NCBI GenBank assembly: GCA_015847255.1
Contig: JADLZK010002584.1
Coordinates: 25,672-89,671, forward strand
Source of the DNA: Hyparrhenia diplandra
Lineage: Eukaryota > Streptophyta > Magnoliopsida > Poales > Poaceae
DNA length: 64,000 bases
Direction: 5' to 3'
Shown here in pieces: positions 22,495 to 32,559 of this stretch. Both the position numbers and the translations under genes were made by a program. Every line of letters begins with the position of its first letter. The stretch's first letter is position 1. The notes beneath the pieces were generated by a model. That model saw only the letters and a list, made by a program, of their open reading frames with translations. It was not told the DNA's origin and did no database searches.

Positions 22495-22937
22495 CAAAGC
22501 TAGATGGCTGAATTGAACAATGCCACGTACACGCTTTTAGGTTTACTAGATGTGGGTACGCTTTCTGTTGGCAGGAGTAGTAACCTCCCGGCCAAGAGGA
22601 GTATGTGAATTGTCTTTAGGTCGCTTTTTTTTCTATGTTCGGGTGTTTACCCCGGTTATCCCAGCTTTGCGTGTCTGTATTTCAGTTTGTTTGAATGGAT
22701 TTTTTTTTTTTTTGATCGGTTGTTTGAATGGAAATGGGTGGTCCCGTGTTGAAAAAAAAAAGAGAGGAGCATGTGAAAAATAGATAGGCACAGGCCGGGT
22801 GCCTCGATCGTCCGGTCGTCAATGCGACACGCACGCGAATAGAATTCTGATCCAACGTACCCAGGGGGAGTCCGGAGTCCGAACGTGACGCTATGGTAGC
22901 ACCGATCACCGATCCACGAATTCACGACGAATTCATC
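22495..22937. other. 3' flank of the NHL gene
   Basis: AT-rich with short poly-T and poly-A runs. No gene seen. Confidence 0.35.
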
Positions 22938-22939
22938 CA

Positions 22940-22948
22940 TCTATAAAT
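22940..22948 (+). promoter_or_regulatory. TATA box of an uncertain small gene
   Basis: 'TCTATAAAT' in the context CATCCATCTATAAATGTGG, followed by GC-rich transcribed-looking sequence. It suggests a promoter directed to the plus strand; its gene is uncertain (see 23,271-23,444). Confidence 0.45.
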
Positions 22949-23270
22949 GTGGACGTACGATTCCAGACCAGACCACCGACACGAGGATCGCCCACCCGTT
23001 TCCGCAGCAAGACAAGATATTGGAGAGATCCCACCACCGTGCCCGTGCGCACGCGCGCACGCACGAACGAACGAAGCCGAACGTGTGTGGCCATGGGGAC
23101 TGCGGCCTCCCGGCGCCGGCGCACGGAGGAAACCGTGCGGATGGCCATGGAGCTTGCGGCCTCCCGGCGCCGCGCAGCCGGCCGGCACCCAGCGGAGCAC
23201 CAGCTCGCTGGAAGCAACGGGAAAGAGAGAGCCGGAGGAGGGTACGACCCGGCCAGGCGGCGTGGACGCC

Positions 23271-23444
23271 ATGGCGGCGGAAGGCGACAAGATGATGGTG
23301 AAGCAGGCACGGTCCCGGAGGCAGCTCCACGGCTTCTGGGATCGCGTCGAGCCTGCCAAAGACAGGCAGGGCTACGCACCCCGCTACTTCGCTGACGCCG
23401 CCAAGCGCCGAGGCCTTGAAAAGCGCGCCATAGAAGTCAGCTAG
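23271..23444 (+). CDS. Small hypothetical basic protein, 57 aa
   Basis: ATG in very good context (gacgccATGGCG). The product is highly basic and polar, with RRQLHGFWDRVEPAKDRQGY and RYFADAAKRRGLEKRAIEV. The frame is open upstream too, and a competing frame starts at 23,095 (MGTAASRRRR). A TATA box lies ~330 bp upstream. The family is not recognised. Directly after the stop comes a 70-bp copy of the 3' end of the neighbouring NHL gene, so this may be a chimera left by a tandem duplication. Confidence 0.3.
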   Translation: MAAEGDKMMVKQARSRRQLHGFWDRVEPAKDRQGYAPRYFADAAKRRGLEKRAIEVS

Positions 23445-23456
23445 CATCACCAGCCT

Positions 23457-23526
23457 CGCACTTCATGTCGACGGTGGGTGTTCGACAAGCCAGCATCACG
23501 TGCTAGCTAGCTAGATGGCCGAATTG
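23457..23526 (+). repeat. Duplicated 3' end of the NHL gene
   Basis: CGCACTTCATGTCGACGG ... CACGTGCTA ... CTAGATGG(C/-)C GAATTG matches 22,445-22,515, which spans the last ~15 codons, stop and early 3' UTR of the NHL gene. Same orientation, ~1 kb apart. Probably the remains of a tandem NHL copy. Confidence 0.75.
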
Positions 23527-23709
23527 GCCTGTTTTGCAATTTTTTCCTTTATTCATAGGCAAACATATGTTGCATGATGGCCAGTACAGTACAAAGTACT
23601 CCAGTAAGGCCTTATTCGTGGGGTAAAATACACACGCACTTTATTTACTACTCTATCCACGTGCGATGCGATATCGCCACGCTTATTATACGGGAACTAG
23701 TTGTACTCC

Positions 23710-24399
23710 TCATGGGCAGAGGACGATATCGTAGTTGGAGCCCTGTGGGCAGGTGAAGGTGCTGGTCTGGTCGTCCTTGGCGTAGCTGTAAGCGTCCGGG
23801 CACAGCCTCTTGAAGAACCTGGAGTAATCCGTGGGCGGGCACTTGTCCGTGTACGGGCCCCGGCAGCAGTATGTGTCGCCGCCGAGCTTCTCGCACGCGC
23901 TGGCGCAGCCGCCGGGCACCTTGAGCGCGGCGGGGCACTGGGCGTTGACGTCGGCCTTGCAGCTCGGCCCTTTGCCGCCGCACTGGAAGGACATGGGCAC
24001 GTTGAAGCCGTCGACGAGGGAGATGTCGATGTAGTCCGGCCCGTTGTTGTTGAGCGTGTACTCGGCCAGCGTCGCCGGGGTCCTCCCGGACACGGTGCAC
24101 GCCAGCGCGCCGCCGCAGTCACCCGTCTGGCACGTCCCGCGCCCGCTGCCGTCGAAGGTGCAGCCCGTGCGCACCCAGATACGCGCGTGCGCCGTGCCCG
24201 CGGGGACCTGCACGGGCCACGTCTTCCCCGGGTCCAGCCGCGCCCCGCCGCCCGGGAGCGCCGCTGGCCACAGCGTGTCCTTGCAGCGGTTGATCACGTT
24301 GAAGGTGGCCGCGTCGACTGCCGCAGAGGCGACGAAGAGGGCGACGGCGGCGAGGAGGAGAACAGCAGAGGGCGATTTGGCCAGAGACGACGACGCCAT
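23710..24399 (-). CDS. Thaumatin-like protein (PR-5 family, zeamatin/permatin-like)
   Basis: A 229-aa intron-less ORF. A signal peptide occupies ~1-31 (LLLAAVALFVASAAVDAA), and the mature protein begins ATFNVINRC. All 16 cysteines of a full-length thaumatin-like protein are present. The acidic-cleft residues of the REDDD motif can be placed: R in ARIWVRTGC, E in LAEYTLNN, D in YIDISLVDGFNVP (two), and D in CPPTDYSRFF. The protein ends YDIVLCP, so there is no C-terminal vacuolar extension and it is probably apoplastic. PR-5 proteins act in defence against fungi and in stress. A TATA box lies ~135 bp upstream of the ATG. Intact in every visible respect. Confidence 0.92.
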   Translation of the reverse strand: MASSSLAKSPSAVLLLAAVALFVASAAVDAATFNVINRCKDTLWPAALPGGGARLDPGKTWPVQVPAGTAHARIWVRTGCTFDGSGRGTCQTGDCGGALACTVSGRTPATLAEYTLNNNGPDYIDISLVDGFNVPMSFQCGGKGPSCKADVNAQCPAALKVPGGCASACEKLGGDTYCCRGPYTDKCPPTDYSRFFKRLCPDAYSYAKDDQTSTFTCPQGSNYDIVLCP

Positions 24400-24530
24400 G
24401 GTTTGATTGTTTGCTAGCTAGCCGTGCACGGTAGTGCACGTACTGTCAGTCGGTCGCTCACAAGCAAGTTGTGAAGCCCAGATGTGCAGTGTGACTTGTG
24501 AGCATGGAGGAGGTTCATGTGTTGCTGGGT

Positions 24531-24539
24531 ATTTATAGA
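24531..24539 (-). promoter_or_regulatory. TATA box of the thaumatin-like gene
   Basis: On the minus strand, CATCTATAAATACCC lies ~130-140 bp before the ATG at 24,399. It predicts a leader of ~100 nt. Confidence 0.65.
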
Positions 24540-24544
24540 TGCTG

Positions 24545-25985
24545 CCAGCGGTGCGCGTCCGGTTGGTAGCATGGCATGCATGGTGTGGTTGCGTGTGGAA
24601 AATTCCCAACAAATTCCACAAGGTCGGTCATGCGTTCGTGTTTGGCATGCTAGGTACCGTACCGATGAGGTGTAGAGTGTTGTACAGCTGTTGATCAGGT
24701 CAACAGGTCTTCGCCCTAGATTGTACGGGTACCTCTACGAGTCTACAGTCGAGGGTACAGAAATGCAGCTGGTTACGTGTATGGCTTGGCGCCTTGGCCC
24801 TGCACCGGCCCGGCACGCAGGCACGGCCGAATCAACGTGTCAGGGCGGTAGTACCAGTACGCATGGATGGGCTTCGTCCATGAAGACTTTGGAGACATAG
24901 GCGACCCAAATATATATGGTCCAAGTTTGTTCATGTCCGTGCACCCGTTGGTACCACAGATGATTTGGTGCCCCTAAAAAAAAACGTGATATTTGGTATT
25001 GGTATTTTGCGTCAAAAAAATAGTGATGATTTGGTCCAAGTTTGGCTTCCTCCATAGTATTTTGCGTCAAAAAAAAAAAACCAGATCATTTGCTCGATTC
25101 ATGGTTCAAGCGGCGGGTCAGAAATGTAATATTTGGTATTGGTATTTACATACATGTGTTGCGGTGGGGCTTATTAGCTAGGCAATTTAGTTGACAAGGA
25201 ATGATATCATGTTTAATAGTGATGGACCAAAAAGTTGTTTTGTAGAAAGCTGGCTACAGTAAGTCACAACGCATTTGATCGATCGATCAGAGAAGTTGGT
25301 TGATTAAAGAGTGCCGAGTTTTAAAAAGTTATGTCTCTGTAGAAAGTCCCAAAGCAAAAAGGTTTCTACGTATTATATATAACAAAAAAATCTGCACCGT
25401 TCGTACCTGTATCACCATGTGGCAAGTACCCACGCGCTAGCCGCATGTTGCCGTAGGCGTAGCCGCACGACCCGGCGGGATCGATGAGAATGAGATGCAT
25501 GTCCGCGGCAGCTAGCCACGTATGCCGCACGCCGAGTCTATTTTCTTCACCCAGCCGGAAAATTCCTACGGTCTAACATGCATCTCTATCTACCTTCTAC
25601 AAAGACGTCATCTAACTGGCAGGAACAGGACGCGAAGGAGGATCCCTTCATCCGCCCAAGAATAAATTTCTTTAATTGCTGCACATTTTGAAATAGTTTT
25701 TTTTGTTGTTGCGCTAGTGTAGTCATCGAGGATTGGAAGACTCTGCATAGAAACTCGTTCATTGACTACTCAAGCACTCTAAGAACTATACCTTCATTAT
25801 TCCCATTTCAAGAATCCAATCAAGAAATTCCCTCAAAAAAGTCCAATCAAGAAAATAAAAAACATTAAATACACTAAAGAATTGTCGATTTGAGAGCATA
25901 AATAACAAATTGATTGTTAAGTTGTGCCCACTCTCGTATCTTGGTTTTGGCAAGTAGTTGGTATAAAATTTAAACAGACACAATA
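24545..25985. other. Intergenic DNA
   Basis: Upstream region of the thaumatin-like gene (to perhaps 25,600), then AT-rich sequence. Short direct repeats 'TTTGGTATTGGTATTT' (near 24,992 and 25,132) and 'ATTTTGCGTCAAAAAA' (near 25,006 and 25,061) occur. No gene seen. Confidence 0.4.
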
Positions 25986-25987
25986 CA

Positions 25988-27484
25988 ATTTTTTTAATGA
26001 ACCAAGGGAAAACCCCCCTTTCCATTACTGAAACGGAAATACAATCATCCATCTTACAAAGAGATAGATCAAGTAGCAGCACAAAAATCACAGTATCACA
26101 AATTAGCTCACTAAGGCTACTAGCACCTATGAAACTGGAGAACTAAAATGCCATATCAGGCAACAACAGAACCAAGTTTTAGCATAACAAAAGAGTAAAC
26201 TGATGTTTACGACAAGCATCAGCACACATCAGCTATAAACAACCGGACAAACGTCATGCAAAGAGACAGTTGACAAAAGTTGGGCTCATGACTTCACAGG
26301 AATTGAGCCATCGTCCTTTTCTATTCTTCTGGGGATCATCATCACCTTGTTTCTGCAACAGCTTGTCGTCAGTCTTCCGCTTCTTGCACAACATCTTGAC
26401 GCCGAATTGGAGCACAAAATCAATCCCAACAATAATTTTCTTCTCGTCCTCCTCTGAGTAGAAACCTGCTCAATACTTCATTAACGCACAAGCATGGCAT
26501 ATAATCGAAATTGAGTTTTTCAATATTTTTTCTTCAAAGCATACTAAGTTTCTGGCTTTCCAGATTGCCCAATTGATTGCAGCAATCCCTAAAGTATGAA
26601 ATTCTTTACTGTTTGGTAACCACCTATCACACCAATCCCAACATTGTTGTATGTTGCTAGGAATATTAGAGGCCCCAAGACAAGAGGCAAAGGTAGCCCA
26701 CACCACTTTAGCTACATTACAATGAAAGAACAGGTGTTGTAAAGTTTCATGTGACTGACAAAAATAAAATTCAGGGCTTCCTTGCCATTTTTTTTTTTCA
26801 AAAGATTATCCTTGGTTAATCTTGCATTATTTAACATCAACCATAGAAAAATATTAATTTTGGGAGGCATTTTACTTTTCCAAATATAACAACCACTATC
26901 ATCGATAGTTAGCATATCATAAGCAGTTTTGACAGAAAAGACCTTTTTGACACCAAATCTTCAAATTACAACACCTCAACATTTGTAATGATAATAGAGT
27001 TAACATCATAGACTATCTTCTCCCATTGCAGCCTCCAGCTGTCATACAACCATCTAGTAAAAGTGATAGAAGATATATCATTTTTGATCCTGTCAAGAGT
27101 GATTTCTTTGTGTTGTGCCATACTAAAAAGTTTAGGATATAGGTCAGAGAGGGGGTTATCATACAACCATCTATCTTTCCAGAAAAGAATCTTTCTACCA
27201 TCCCCAACAACCCATTTTCTCCCATAGAGGTAAATGTCTCTTACTTTTTAGAAGGTCTTTCCAAATAGGAGAGTCAGTTTGCTTATGTTTCACAGAGCAA
27301 ATAGTATCCTTTTTTGAAATATTTGAATCTAACAATATCTTGCCACAACCTTGATTCTTTTTCCAATTTCCATAGCCATTTGCATAACAGGCTTAAATTC
27401 ATCTTTCTTATATCTTTTATGCCTAGACCACCCTTGGATTTACAAATGATTGGCCATCTAACCAAATGGTATTTTCTTTTTGTA
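25988..27484 (-). mobile_element. 5'-truncated LINE (non-LTR retrotransposon)
   Basis: Minus-strand broken frames give the end of a plant LINE ORF2. In order they are 'KGGLGIKDIRKMNLSLLCKW' (27,283-27,465), a zf-RVT zinc-binding region ('YIWKSKMPPKINIFLWLM', 26,712-26,915), and the C-terminal 'WDWCDRWLP ... INWAIWKARNLVCF' (26,470-26,706). The low-coordinate edge has poly-T (25,989-25,995), i.e. a short poly(A) tail on the element strand. Upstream reverse transcriptase and endonuclease are missing, as is usual after incomplete target-primed insertion. Several frameshifts; inactive. No target duplication could be identified. Confidence 0.8.
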
Positions 27485-28136
27485 CCCCCACCTCATACAC
27501 CCACCGTCCTGTAGTTCATTCTAGCATTCAAATATTGTCCTCAAGTATAATGCATTTAAGAGGACAAAACCAATTTTACATTAAATATTCTCCCTATATC
27601 AACCAATCAACATTAATCACGACAATGACAACATCTAATTAGAAAAAAAAAAAAGAGGGTAAATGTGTCTTTTATATTCTCTCTTACTAATTTGTCGTAA
27701 AATTTGTATTATGACTATATATATTTTAGGAAAGAGGAAATAAGACATAGTGCTCATAAAGATTAAAAAATTATGAAAAAAAAATATTGCTCCAGCTACA
27801 ATGCCCAAACAAAGGACCGTGTAGTGTAGTAAGGAAAGTCTACCTCTAACGTGAGCTTGACTACAGGGTACCATACGGGCCAAGGCCTATCAGTTTTTTT
27901 TTTAAAAAAAAATACACAGTACAACTTAGGCGTACACGTGCACGTAAAACCCTACCTATATAAACACCTCGAAGGACTAGACCGACAGATCCAGAGATTG
28001 ATTGAGCCGTATGGTTATCAAATATTTGTAATTTATCAAATATTTGTAATTTATCAAATATTTATAAGTTAGAGAAGAACGATTCAATCATGGACAATAT
28101 TGTTTTTTTTATCCTTTTTAAAAGAAATTCTAACTC
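27485..28136. other. AT-rich intergenic DNA with a short tandem repeat
   Basis: No gene. At ~28,018-28,069 a 17-bp unit (ATCAAATATTTGTAATT) is repeated three times. Confidence 0.5.
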
Positions 28137-28139
28137 TAA

Positions 28140-28334
28140 GGTCATGTTTGGTTGCTAGGGCTAAACTGTTTTTAGTCCTAGGGACTAATAAAAAAGTCCC
28201 TCCAAGAGAGTCTTCTAGAGACTAATAGTGGAAAAGTCTAAAAAAAAAAAGTCATTTCTGTTTGGTTTAGTAAGGACTAAAAGAGACTTTTTTTTAGTCC
28301 CAAAGACTAAAAAGTCCCTAAACCAAACATGACC
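28140..28334. mobile_element. Tourist-like (PIF/Harbinger) MITE, 195 bp
   Basis: The ends GGTCATGTTTGGTT and AACCAAACATGACC are perfect inverted repeats. They are flanked by TAA at 28,137-28,139 and 28,335-28,337. The interior holds several 'GGGACTAA/TTAGTCCC' motifs typical of this group. Confidence 0.92.
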
Positions 28335-28655
28335 TAATTCCAGCTAGATTGGTTTTTAGAAATTTTTTTTGGCCACGCGAAACACGCTGGCATGACACTA
28401 TGTCTCGGCGAAAAGGTTAGTTGTTCTAAAAAAGAAAAATGTACAACTAGGGTTACAATTATTTTTTTTTGAGAATGACTAGGGTTACAATTATTAAAAA
28501 GATAAAAAATCATCGTGGGCTGAAGAGTGGGCCTTGAATGGTGCATGGGATGGGCTTATGTTGCAGGGACATTAAGAACGAGACCACGAGAGAGTACACA
28601 TTCTTCTAAAAAAAAAACCCCCGACAGTATACACATGTTTCAGAGAGAAATTCTC

Positions 28656-28680
28656 AAAAAAAAAAAAAAAAAAAAAATGC

Positions 28681-28712
<32 letters not shown>
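28656..28712. repeat. Poly(A) run and (GA)n microsatellite
   Basis: A22 at 28,656-28,677, followed after 'TGCT' by ~15 AG dinucleotides (28,682-28,712). Confidence 0.9.
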
Positions 28713-28715
<3 letters not shown>

Positions 28716-28724
28716 CAGCTTCCT

Positions 28725-28756
28725 AAATCAGATGTTATCAGGATAACATCTGATTT
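28725..28756. repeat. Perfect 15-bp inverted repeat
   Basis: AAATCAGATGTTATC-AG-GATAACATCTGATTT: two perfect 15-nt arms with a 2-nt spacer, flanked within 70 bp by direct repeats of CAGCTTCCT. Could form a cruciform. Function unknown. Confidence 0.8.
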
Positions 28757-28759
28757 GAA

Positions 28760-29108
28760 CTGGGGTATGTTCAGGCATGCGAAGGATATAGCAGCTTCCT
28801 TATTAGGGATGACCAACAGACATTACTAGGCTGCGGGCTGCCTTCATTGCAGCACTTCCTGGGAAATGTATCCTCCTTGGACGCCTTTCATTGAGCAACG
28901 GAAAACACACATACTTCATGCTACAAGTGTTTTCAGCAGGCACAAACGGTGTGCTGCCACCGTGCACATCCAGACATCTCAATTTTTAATCTGATATCAT
29001 ATCATCCACTATGATGGTTATACTGTACAAAAAGATCAGACAGGAGACAGATGCCCCTGTTCATAGAAAGCACCAAAAAGCAAGATATAATATGGCAATT
29101 CAAGGTCT
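28760..29108. other. 3' flank of the F-box gene
   Basis: Probable 3' UTR and downstream sequence of the minus-strand F-box gene. No separate gene seen. Confidence 0.4.
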
Positions 29109-30188
29109 CTAGAACCCATTCATCTCCAGGAGATAGGTGCGCCTCTTCATCAGCGCCTTCGCAGCAAACCTCAAGGGTCCATCGAACGCGCCTGAAACAA
29201 AGGCTTCAATTTCCTTCCGATTGCCATGGCCACTGCTGCTACCATCACTGGCAGGCTTGATGACAAGCAAGGTTGCACCTTGCAACGCCAAGCCACCAGG
29301 CAATTCGAGATACTGGGCGTATTTGAGCTTCATGTTGCATGCTGGTACCTGTGTCCTGTTAGAACATGGCGAGGCTGACAACTGGTTTTCCCTGAAATCC
29401 TTCAGCTGCTCTTCCCCCATGGAGAGTGCACCCTGCCCCTCAGCATCTGCCAAGACTAGGCTCCTCAGTGTTGGATGGTCATTGATGATTGATCGGAGAA
29501 GATAATGCCTCGTCGATGCAGCAATCAAACAGCTGATAGTCCACACGACACGGAGTTTCAGCCCACCATTGGTATAGAAAGATTCTGGCATGCTTCCATT
29601 GTCATCCAACGACGATGGCTCATGCCCGCTGCCAGCAGCCTTGCGATCCACCAAGGTTCCACCCAGGATGACACAATTCTGAAGCGTACTGCCATATTCA
29701 GCCCGCCACTTGAGTAGAACCCCCTCCTCAACGGCAACATCTCCAGAGGGGAGCTCCACCTGAAGATTGCGAACATGGGAGAAGTTCTTGAGCACCTGTG
29801 CAGGCGACTGCTGGGACAGCTGAGGGAACAGCGGCCGCCCTGCGCTATTGGGACTCCGCATGTCATGGAAGGGCTTGGCGATCGCGAACAGCATCAGCTT
29901 GAACAAATGTGAGATGATGCTGTGGGGCTTTGGCGACGACAGGTTCAGAGCGTCATCAGAGTCGCCGTCCACAGTCACAACGTGGTCAATCTTGACACAC
30001 ACATCGTGGACAAGGGGAACCAGGCCACTGAATCGCTTGGACACAGCTGAGCACCTGCCAAGTGAACGCACGTCCTCGAGCTTGTTCAGGATCAGCAGCA
30101 CAAGAGAATCGGGCAAGCAGTCGAACTGGTCAAAGTCCAGGACCGGGTCCGCGTGGATGCGAGCCTTGGTATGCATTGCCCGGTCCAA
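29109..30188 (-). CDS. F-box protein, AUF1/AUF2-like
   Basis: A 359-aa ORF in one coding exon. The F-box lies at ~21-62 (FDCLPDSLVLLILNKLEDVR ... VSKRFSGLVP), which would bind SKP1/ASK in an SCF ubiquitin ligase. The C-terminal two-thirds has no Kelch or LRR repeats but matches the plant group of F-box proteins that includes the auxin-up-regulated AUF1/AUF2 (HSIISHLFKLMLFAIAKPF; LKLRVVWTISCLIAASTRHY; the closing FAAKALMKRRTYLLEMNGF). A leader intron is supported: donor TTTGAG|GTAAAT (first intron base 30,677) and acceptor TTTCAG|GAAACC (last intron base 30,308). The first exon would lie in the GC-rich region above 30,678. Frame intact. Confidence 0.85.
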   Translation of the reverse strand: MDRAMHTKARIHADPVLDFDQFDCLPDSLVLLILNKLEDVRSLGRCSAVSKRFSGLVPLVHDVCVKIDHVVTVDGDSDDALNLSSPKPHSIISHLFKLMLFAIAKPFHDMRSPNSAGRPLFPQLSQQSPAQVLKNFSHVRNLQVELPSGDVAVEEGVLLKWRAEYGSTLQNCVILGGTLVDRKAAGSGHEPSSLDDNGSMPESFYTNGGLKLRVVWTISCLIAASTRHYLLRSIINDHPTLRSLVLADAEGQGALSMGEEQLKDFRENQLSASPCSNRTQVPACNMKLKYAQYLELPGGLALQGATLLVIKPASDGSSSGHGNRKEIEAFVSGAFDGPLRFAAKALMKRRTYLLEMNGF

Positions 30189-30677
30189 AAGTCGTCTCTA
30201 TCTGCTTCTTCAGAAAATTCTAAGAAACAGCTGAATCTTTTATTGTCGAGAAGAGAATGGTGTGGGCCAGCTAATAAATCTTCAGGTCTTCGAACTCAAT
30301 TGGTTTCCTGAAACAAAAGAGGCAACGAACTATAGTAAACAACGCATTCGACGGTCGACGGAGAAAGCAAGCTACTAGTTGTACAGAACAACATGCATCA
30401 CAGAAGTTTGATTTTGATGTAGGAAACGAACTGAACCAAACTATAAGCCTAAGCAAGCAGTATCACATATTTATACATATCAGATAGAAGATGAAAAAAT
30501 ATCACTAAAATCGCCAGGCAGTATTATTACTTCTAAAATCGCCAGGCAGTATAGCTACTTGTAATAAAATGAAGACGATGGCAAGCCATTAAAACTGAGA
30601 AGAGAATTGACTATGACTCTATCTGCAGACAGATAAGTAGATAAAACTGGAGAGTATACAATAAGACAAGGATTTAC

Positions 30678-31090
30678 CTCAAAAAGGGTCACCACGCAGT
30701 GCCGCTACGGACACCTCAAGAGTCCGAAGTAATGCCCTACCCAAGAACCCGATCTGTCGCCGGAACCCAGCCGGATCCAGACCCGCCGAGCCGGCCACCA
30801 CAGCCTCCTCGCCCAACTCCACTCCAGCAACGGCCGAAAATTCGGCGCCTTCAGGCTGGAAAACCAACGAATAGCTCGCCGGCTGGAGCACAGCTCAGCT
30901 TCGAGACCCAGCAGCCCGATTTGTTAAGGCCGGGTGGCGAATTCGCGAGGAGGAAGGGGAGGAGGGCTGCTGCTGCAGGAGGAAGGGGATTTTTGGCTCT
31001 GGGCTTCGGGGAACGGACGGTTTCCTTTAGTTTAGCGCGAGCGAGGAGAAACGCGCCGGCCGCTCGGCTCGACGCGGCGTTTAATACCAG
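30678..31090 (-). other. 5' UTR exon and promoter-proximal CpG-rich region of the F-box gene
   Basis: GC-rich sequence ending in the splice donor at 30,678/30,677 (minus strand). No clear TATA box; TATTAAA near 31,080-31,088 is a weak candidate. ORFs here on the plus strand are composition artefacts. Confidence 0.45.
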
Positions 31091-32340
31091 TAGTAGGGTA
31101 GGAGTAGTAGAGTGGTAGGATTCTCGGGGAGGCAAAGCGCGGGCCCCGCCACCGCCAGGGCGAGCGAGGGGATTCGTTGGCGCTCGCGCTCCGCGACGGC
31201 GTGGCGGCCCCGGGACGGCGTTACGGGGATAACGATGACGAGGTCCGGTCCGGTCACGCGACGGACGCGATCGGCAGGCGGATGGATGGCCAGATGCAGA
31301 TGCCATGGCAGCGGGCCTAAACAAATTTTGATACGTCCGTTTATTTTACTTTTCTACTACCTTCTGGAGCCCTGTTTTGACAGTGACAAATGACAAAAGA
31401 TCGTGGTTTATTTCGTGACGGTCCGGACAACAGATGGTAGGCAACCACTTTGTTCAGAAAAGAGAAAACACAAACCTCCAAAATGCAAAATGCAAAGAAT
31501 GATCACTTGTCACATCAAAAGTACTAAATATAGCTAAAATCAAAAACTAATTGTAAAAAATTTGGTTGAGGCGAACGTTTTGAATCTAATTAGTCAATAC
31601 AATAATTACCATACACAAAACGAAATTGCTACAATGTGTTACGAGTGTATTTTGGCACTCCAAAATCTGGAACTAGACATGGCCACTGTTTGAGTTTCTA
31701 TCAAAAGAAGAAGCGCAGTTTCATTGGGAAAGGTGTACATAAGGATATATATCTGAGTTCCTAAAAAAAAAAGATATATATTTGAGATCGCTTCCCTTCA
31801 TGTTTTGCAGGCAACTACTTTAGGCGAAAAAGTGAAATTAAGAGAGCATCTAAAGAAGTGTTGAAGTTCCAAGTTTTTTTTTTTTTAGCTAGTCCACATT
31901 ATAATTTATGGAGCATAATTGATGAAGCAGTTTTAAAAGACTCTAATTGTTAAAGGATGTACTCCGTATTCGCCTACGCATAGATAACTTAGGGCAAATG
32001 ACAAAGTTAAATGATACATATTGTTATTTTAAATGGAGTAAACAAAATGGGCCAAACTGTTTATCCCGTTGTTAAATTTACAAACAAAAAAACTTTATGT
32101 ATACTATAAAATTGCTATTTTGATTTTATCTAGAATCAATCATTTCCATTCAAATTATTAGACCTTTTAAATTTTAAAAGATACATTGTCTTGCCACAGC
32201 GTAGCAAAAGTTATGTATCTAGAAAACTCAAAATGTCTCATAATTTGAAAATAGAAAGCATTGTCTTAAATTGACTATTTGTATGTTAATTTGTGTGTTA
32301 AACGCGGACCCATAGGAATTGGTGGTTAAAAGTAGGCATG
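31091..32340. other. Intergenic DNA
   Basis: GC-rich up to ~31,320, then AT-rich. A piece around 32,170-32,235 ('GTAGCAAAAGTTATGTATCTAG') resembles the interior of Stowaway MITEs and may be a decayed one. No gene seen. Confidence 0.35.
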
Positions 32341-32343
32341 GTG

Positions 32344-32555
32344 AAGATAAAGTTAGATGGAATAGCCAGTAACTGAAAGGAACATACCATGAGCAATCTT
32401 TATATATAAAACAGATGGAATAGCTAGGAACTGAAAGGAACATATCATGAGCAATCTTCACAAAACAGATGGAATAGCCAGTAACTGAAAGGAACATATC
32501 ATGAGCAATCTTTATAAAACAGATGGAATAGCTAGTAACTGAGAGGAACATATCA
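32344..32555. repeat. Tandem repeat, four units of ~52-58 bp
   Basis: Each unit contains GATGGAATAGC(C/T)AG, AACTGAAAGGAACAT and CATGAGCAATCTT. Units begin near 32,355, 32,413, 32,467 and 32,521; the last is cut short. The first has a longer 'TATATATAAA' tail. The minus-strand ORF across it simply repeats a ~18-residue peptide. Confidence 0.85.
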
Positions 32556-32559
32556 CGTC

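Noticed and set aside
23701..24417. 238-codon plus-strand ORF
   Set aside because: Antisense shadow of the thaumatin-like gene.
31112..31393. Plus-strand ORF upstream of the F-box gene
   Set aside because: GC-rich upstream region of the minus-strand gene with no motif.
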